From the NCBI GenBank assembly GCA_964639205.1, contig CAZXCG010000031.1, positions 1-14,712 on the forward strand: a stretch of 14,712 nt of DNA, given 5' to 3'. Below the pieces are notes generated by a model that saw nothing but the letters and a program-made list of their open reading frames with translations, searched no databases and was not told the DNA's origin. How positions within the stretch are numbered: position 1 is the first letter of the stretch; each line of letters opens with the position of its first letter. The translations under genes were made by a program, and so were the position numbers. Below, one piece after another: positions 13,592 through 14,712 of this stretch. This DNA is from CAZXCG01 sp964639205 (GTDB lineage Bacteria; Bacillota; Clostridia; Oscillospirales; Acutalibacteraceae).

Positions 13592-13719
13592 TTTGCCGCC
13601 CCCTTTCAAAAAACAGACCGAGCTTTTCCGGCGGTTTTCGGAATTAAGCGTCTGAAGCGCCCGCTTTTGTAACTCAGATGTCACAACCTGACCCAAAAAA
13701 GTCACCAAACGCCACCTGT
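13592..13719 (-). promoter_or_regulatory. Structured mraZ leader RNA, candidate attenuator
   Basis: From the predicted transcript start (A at 13719) the leader is about 128 nt. Three hairpins lie end to end. P1 is TTGTGAC / GTTACAA (13667-13686, one G-U pair). P2 is AAGC-GGGC-GCTT (13655-13666). The third is the terminator at 13608-13654. The AAGCG of P2 could instead pair with CGCTT in the 5' arm of the terminator, which would give an antiterminator. I recognise no known riboswitch class. Fold and switching are inferred by eye. Confidence 0.5.
13608..13654 (-). terminator. Terminator-like hairpin just upstream of mraZ
   Basis: On the minus strand the stem is CAGAC-GCTT-(AA)-TTCCG, loop AAAACCGC, CGGAA-AAGC-(TCG)-GTCTG: 14 pairs with one small internal loop, followed at once by TTTTTT (13608-13613). 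It ends 16 nt before the mraZ ATG, downstream of the mraZ promoter and upstream of the ribosome site, which is the position expected for an attenuator. Confidence 0.7.
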
Positions 13720-13725
13720 AGGAAC

Positions 13726-13754
13726 ATTATAAACCATAGCAATTCAAATTGCAA
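13726..13754 (-). promoter_or_regulatory. Main dcw promoter, upstream of mraZ
   Basis: On the minus strand, TTGCAA (13749-13754) and a perfect TATAAT (13726-13731) are 17 nt apart. The predicted start is the A at 13719. This is the best sigma-A-like promoter in the window and fits the usual place of the dcw promoter. Confidence 0.8.
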
Positions 13755-13807
13755 GGAAAAAGTTACGATTTTTTAATATAAATTACACTTTTTTTCGGAA
13801 CGCCGAT

Positions 13808-13832
13808 TTATTTTTCTCAGTAAGAAAAATAA
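13808..13832. repeat. Perfect 10-bp inverted repeat in the divergent region
   Basis: TTATTTTTCT (13808-13817) and AGAAAAATAA (13823-13832) flank CAGTA. It could be an operator or an AT-rich bidirectional hairpin. It lies about 55 nt upstream of the mraZ -35 box. Confidence 0.55.
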
Positions 13833-14010
13833 GACCCCGATTTTCACCTCGAAATCCCGCCCATTTTTTCAAATGCGAATTAAATTATTACAAAATTTGC
13901 CGGGTTTTAAGCCCCGTCCGCCTCTGTTTGCGTGCGCTCCCGAAGTACGCGCAAGCAGATTACGCCCGCAAAAGCGTCCGATGAAAATCCGGGCGCAAAA
14001 ATATCGCTTA

Positions 14011-14038
14011 AATAAGGGGCTTTGCCCCGTCGTTATAA
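14011..14038. repeat. GGGGC-TTT-GCCCC dispersed repeat, divergent-region copy
   Basis: The cleanest copy: GGGGC (14016-14020), TTT, GCCCC (14024-14028), then GTCGTTATAA. On the minus strand it reads TTATAAC, then the hairpin, so a -10-like TATAA precedes the stem in every good copy. Confidence 0.65.
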
Positions 14039-14053
14039 TTTTGAAAACGGCGC

Positions 14054-14083
14054 GTATATTTCGGCGTTAATTTCTCATAATAG
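14054..14083 (+). promoter_or_regulatory. Possible sigma-E-type sporulation promoter
   Basis: GTATATT (14054-14060) and CATAATAG (14076-14083) are 15 nt apart. They resemble the sigma-E pattern KMATATT-N14/15-CATACAMT at 6 of 7 and 5 of 8 positions. It lies about 70 nt upstream of the first small coat-type gene, and mother-cell expression would suit a coat protein. Tentative. Confidence 0.35.
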
Positions 14084-14097
14084 CTTATGCGATGACG

Positions 14098-14115
14098 CTC
14101 CGCCCCGGGGCGGAG
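14098..14115. repeat. 18-bp perfect palindrome CTCCGCCCC/GGGGCGGAG
   Basis: The sequence is fully self-complementary without a central gap, and 9 bp on each side are G+C rich. In RNA it would form a 7-bp stem with a CCGG loop in the leader of the plus-strand genes, 22 nt before their ribosome site. It could be an operator or an mRNA stabiliser. Confidence 0.5.
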
Positions 14116-14151
14116 ACCGCCGTTCACTATTTTAACGGGAGGAACAGTCAA

Positions 14152-14325
14152 ATGACAGAAAAAGAGCTTTTATACGTCGAGGACGTACTCGGACACGAGC
14201 AGTATTTCCAAACTCTGTGCACCCAAACCTCAAGTCTCATCAAGGATCCCGAGCTGAAAGCCTGCGTAGAGCAGGTCGGTCAGAAGCACAGGCAGATTTT
14301 CAGCAGCTTTTACAGCTTGCTTTAA
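14152..14325 (+). CDS. Small protein, probable partner of the CotF-like protein
   Basis: The product is 57 aa and soluble, with no signal peptide. It is mainly helical: MTEKELLYVEDVLGHEQYF, then a stretch with three spaced polar/Cys positions and a second helix KACVEQVGQKHRQIFSSFYSLL. The pattern resembles one helical hairpin of a ferritin-like or coat-F type fold. ExxLGHEQYF and QKHRQIF recur in small clostridial proteins encoded next to CotF genes, as far as I recall. The start at 14152 is chosen because GGGAGG lies 9 nt upstream; a longer frame from 14092 runs through the palindrome and has no ribosome site. The stop is 19 nt before the next gene, so the two form a small operon, perhaps sporulation-controlled. 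Function is inferred from the neighbour. Confidence 0.8.
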   Translation: MTEKELLYVEDVLGHEQYFQTLCTQTSSLIKDPELKACVEQVGQKHRQIFSSFYSLL

Positions 14326-14344
14326 TTTTCGGGAGGTAATTTAA

Positions 14345-14593
14345 ATGATGGACGATAAAAATCTAATGGAAAATATGCTTCAGCTTGAAAAGGGCGTTTG
14401 CGACCTGTTTATGCACGGAACCATCGAATCCCCCACGGGAAATGTCCGCCGCGCCTTCAGCTCTGCTTTAAACGACGCGCTCTGTATGCAGAACACCATC
14501 TTCGGCAAAATGCAGGCAAAGGGCTGGTATCCCACCTCGCAGGCCGAGCAAAATAAGGTCGATTGCGTAAAGCAGAAATTCAGCGCTCGATAA
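14345..14593 (+). CDS. CotF-family spore coat protein
   Basis: The product is 82 aa, the short stand-alone coat-F type found in Clostridia; B. subtilis CotF is longer and is processed. Coat-F proteins are associated with the spore coat, and their molecular role is not defined. Visible family features are MENMLQLEKGVCDLFMHGTI at the N-terminus, a central ALNDALCMQNTIFGKMQAKGWY and the tail AEQNKVDCVKQKF. It is helical and has no membrane segment. GGGAGG is 8 nt upstream of the first of two adjacent ATG codons, so the first is preferred. It diverges from the dcw cluster and is followed by an AT-rich hairpin at 14646-14670. Confidence 0.88.
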   Translation: MMDDKNLMENMLQLEKGVCDLFMHGTIESPTGNVRRAFSSALNDALCMQNTIFGKMQAKGWYPTSQAEQNKVDCVKQKFSAR

Positions 14594-14645
14594 CAGCCCT
14601 GCGGAGTGTTTTTGTAACAGCGGGCAAACGCCGCCTGAGGTTTAA

Positions 14646-14670
14646 AAGCTTTATTTTTTAATTAAAGCTT
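14646..14670 (+). terminator. Possible AT-rich terminator after the CotF gene
   Basis: A perfect 8-bp stem AAGCTTTA / TAAAGCTT with a 9-nt loop, followed by ATTTT, begins 52 nt after the CotF stop. Only two G-C pairs hold the stem and the T tract is short, so it is weak. The remaining 40 bases of the window show nothing I can identify. Confidence 0.4.
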
Positions 14671-14712
14671 ATTTTAGCGCATAAAGTCCTTTCAAAAAGC
14701 AAAGCGCCGGCA

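Larger units (their letters stand above)
13592..14151. other. 560-nt divergent region between mraZ and the coat genes
   Basis: No credible gene is seen. From left to right it has the mraZ leader and promoter, an AT-rich stretch with a perfect inverted repeat (13808-13832), a less structured GC-mixed part and a copy of the GGGGC-TTT-GCCCC repeat (14011-14038). It ends with a possible sporulation promoter (14054-14083), an 18-bp palindrome (14098-14115) and the ribosome site of the first plus-strand gene. Confidence 0.8.

Noticed and set aside
13592..13708. N-terminal extension of mraZ to a TTG at 13708
   Set aside because: The extra residues are not MraZ-like and would be translated through the leader hairpins; the ATG at 13591 has a strong ribosome site and the family N-terminus.
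13693..13714. Three TGG triplets on the minus strand just after the mraZ transcript start, as possible MraZ-binding repeats
   Set aside because: Their spacing is irregular (7 and 12 nt), unlike the regular repeats of about 10 nt known for E. coli MraZ, and TGG is too short to call by eye.
13873..14070. 65-codon open frame on the plus strand in the divergent region
   Set aside because: It has no ribosome site, runs through the dispersed hairpin repeat and encodes a basic, low-complexity product with no family resemblance.

Overview
The window is a division and cell-wall (dcw) cluster from a low-to-moderate G+C, spore-forming Firmicute. The gene order, the clostridial FtsL, FtsQ and MurA types, strong GGAGG ribosome sites and two CotF-type coat genes next door point to class Clostridia. 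I infer an Oscillospirales/Ruminococcaceae-like bacterium; species cannot be read from the sequence. Several minus-strand genes use GTG or TTG starts (ftsQ, murA, murG, the Mur-like gene, the PBP gene).

Layout, read in the direction of transcription (minus strand, right to left): mraZ, rsmH, ftsL, a class B PBP with two PASTA domains, a 148-aa Mur-ligase-like fragment gene, mraY, ftsW, murG, murA, ftsQ, ftsZ and a 99-aa coiled-coil protein. On the plus strand, diverging from mraZ, are two small genes. The second is a clear CotF-family spore coat protein and the first a small companion. A plus-strand intrinsic terminator at the left edge and a minus-strand one at 128-165 bound the cluster on that side.

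The genes form one pathway. MurA starts UDP-MurNAc synthesis, MraY and MurG make lipid I and lipid II, and FtsW with the PBP polymerise and cross-link septal glycan. FtsL and FtsQ activate that pair, FtsZ organises the ring, RsmH methylates 16S rRNA and MraZ is the cluster regulator. murB to murF, ftsA and sepF are not in the window. Where murE/murF often sit there is only a short protein resembling the C-terminal half of a Mur ligase central domain, without a P-loop.

The non-coding DNA is the least ordinary part. The mraZ leader folds into three contiguous hairpins, the last a terminator ending just before the ribosome site. A strong terminator lies between ftsL and the PBP gene. ftsL and ftsZ each have a good sigma-A-like promoter of their own. 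The ftsZ leader carries two diverged copies of a repeat whose hairpin shows compensatory changes, and a GGGGC-TTT-GCCCC repeat recurs in four intergenic places. Together these suggest that the cluster is split into several transcripts with premature-termination control. All promoters, terminators and folds were found by eye.
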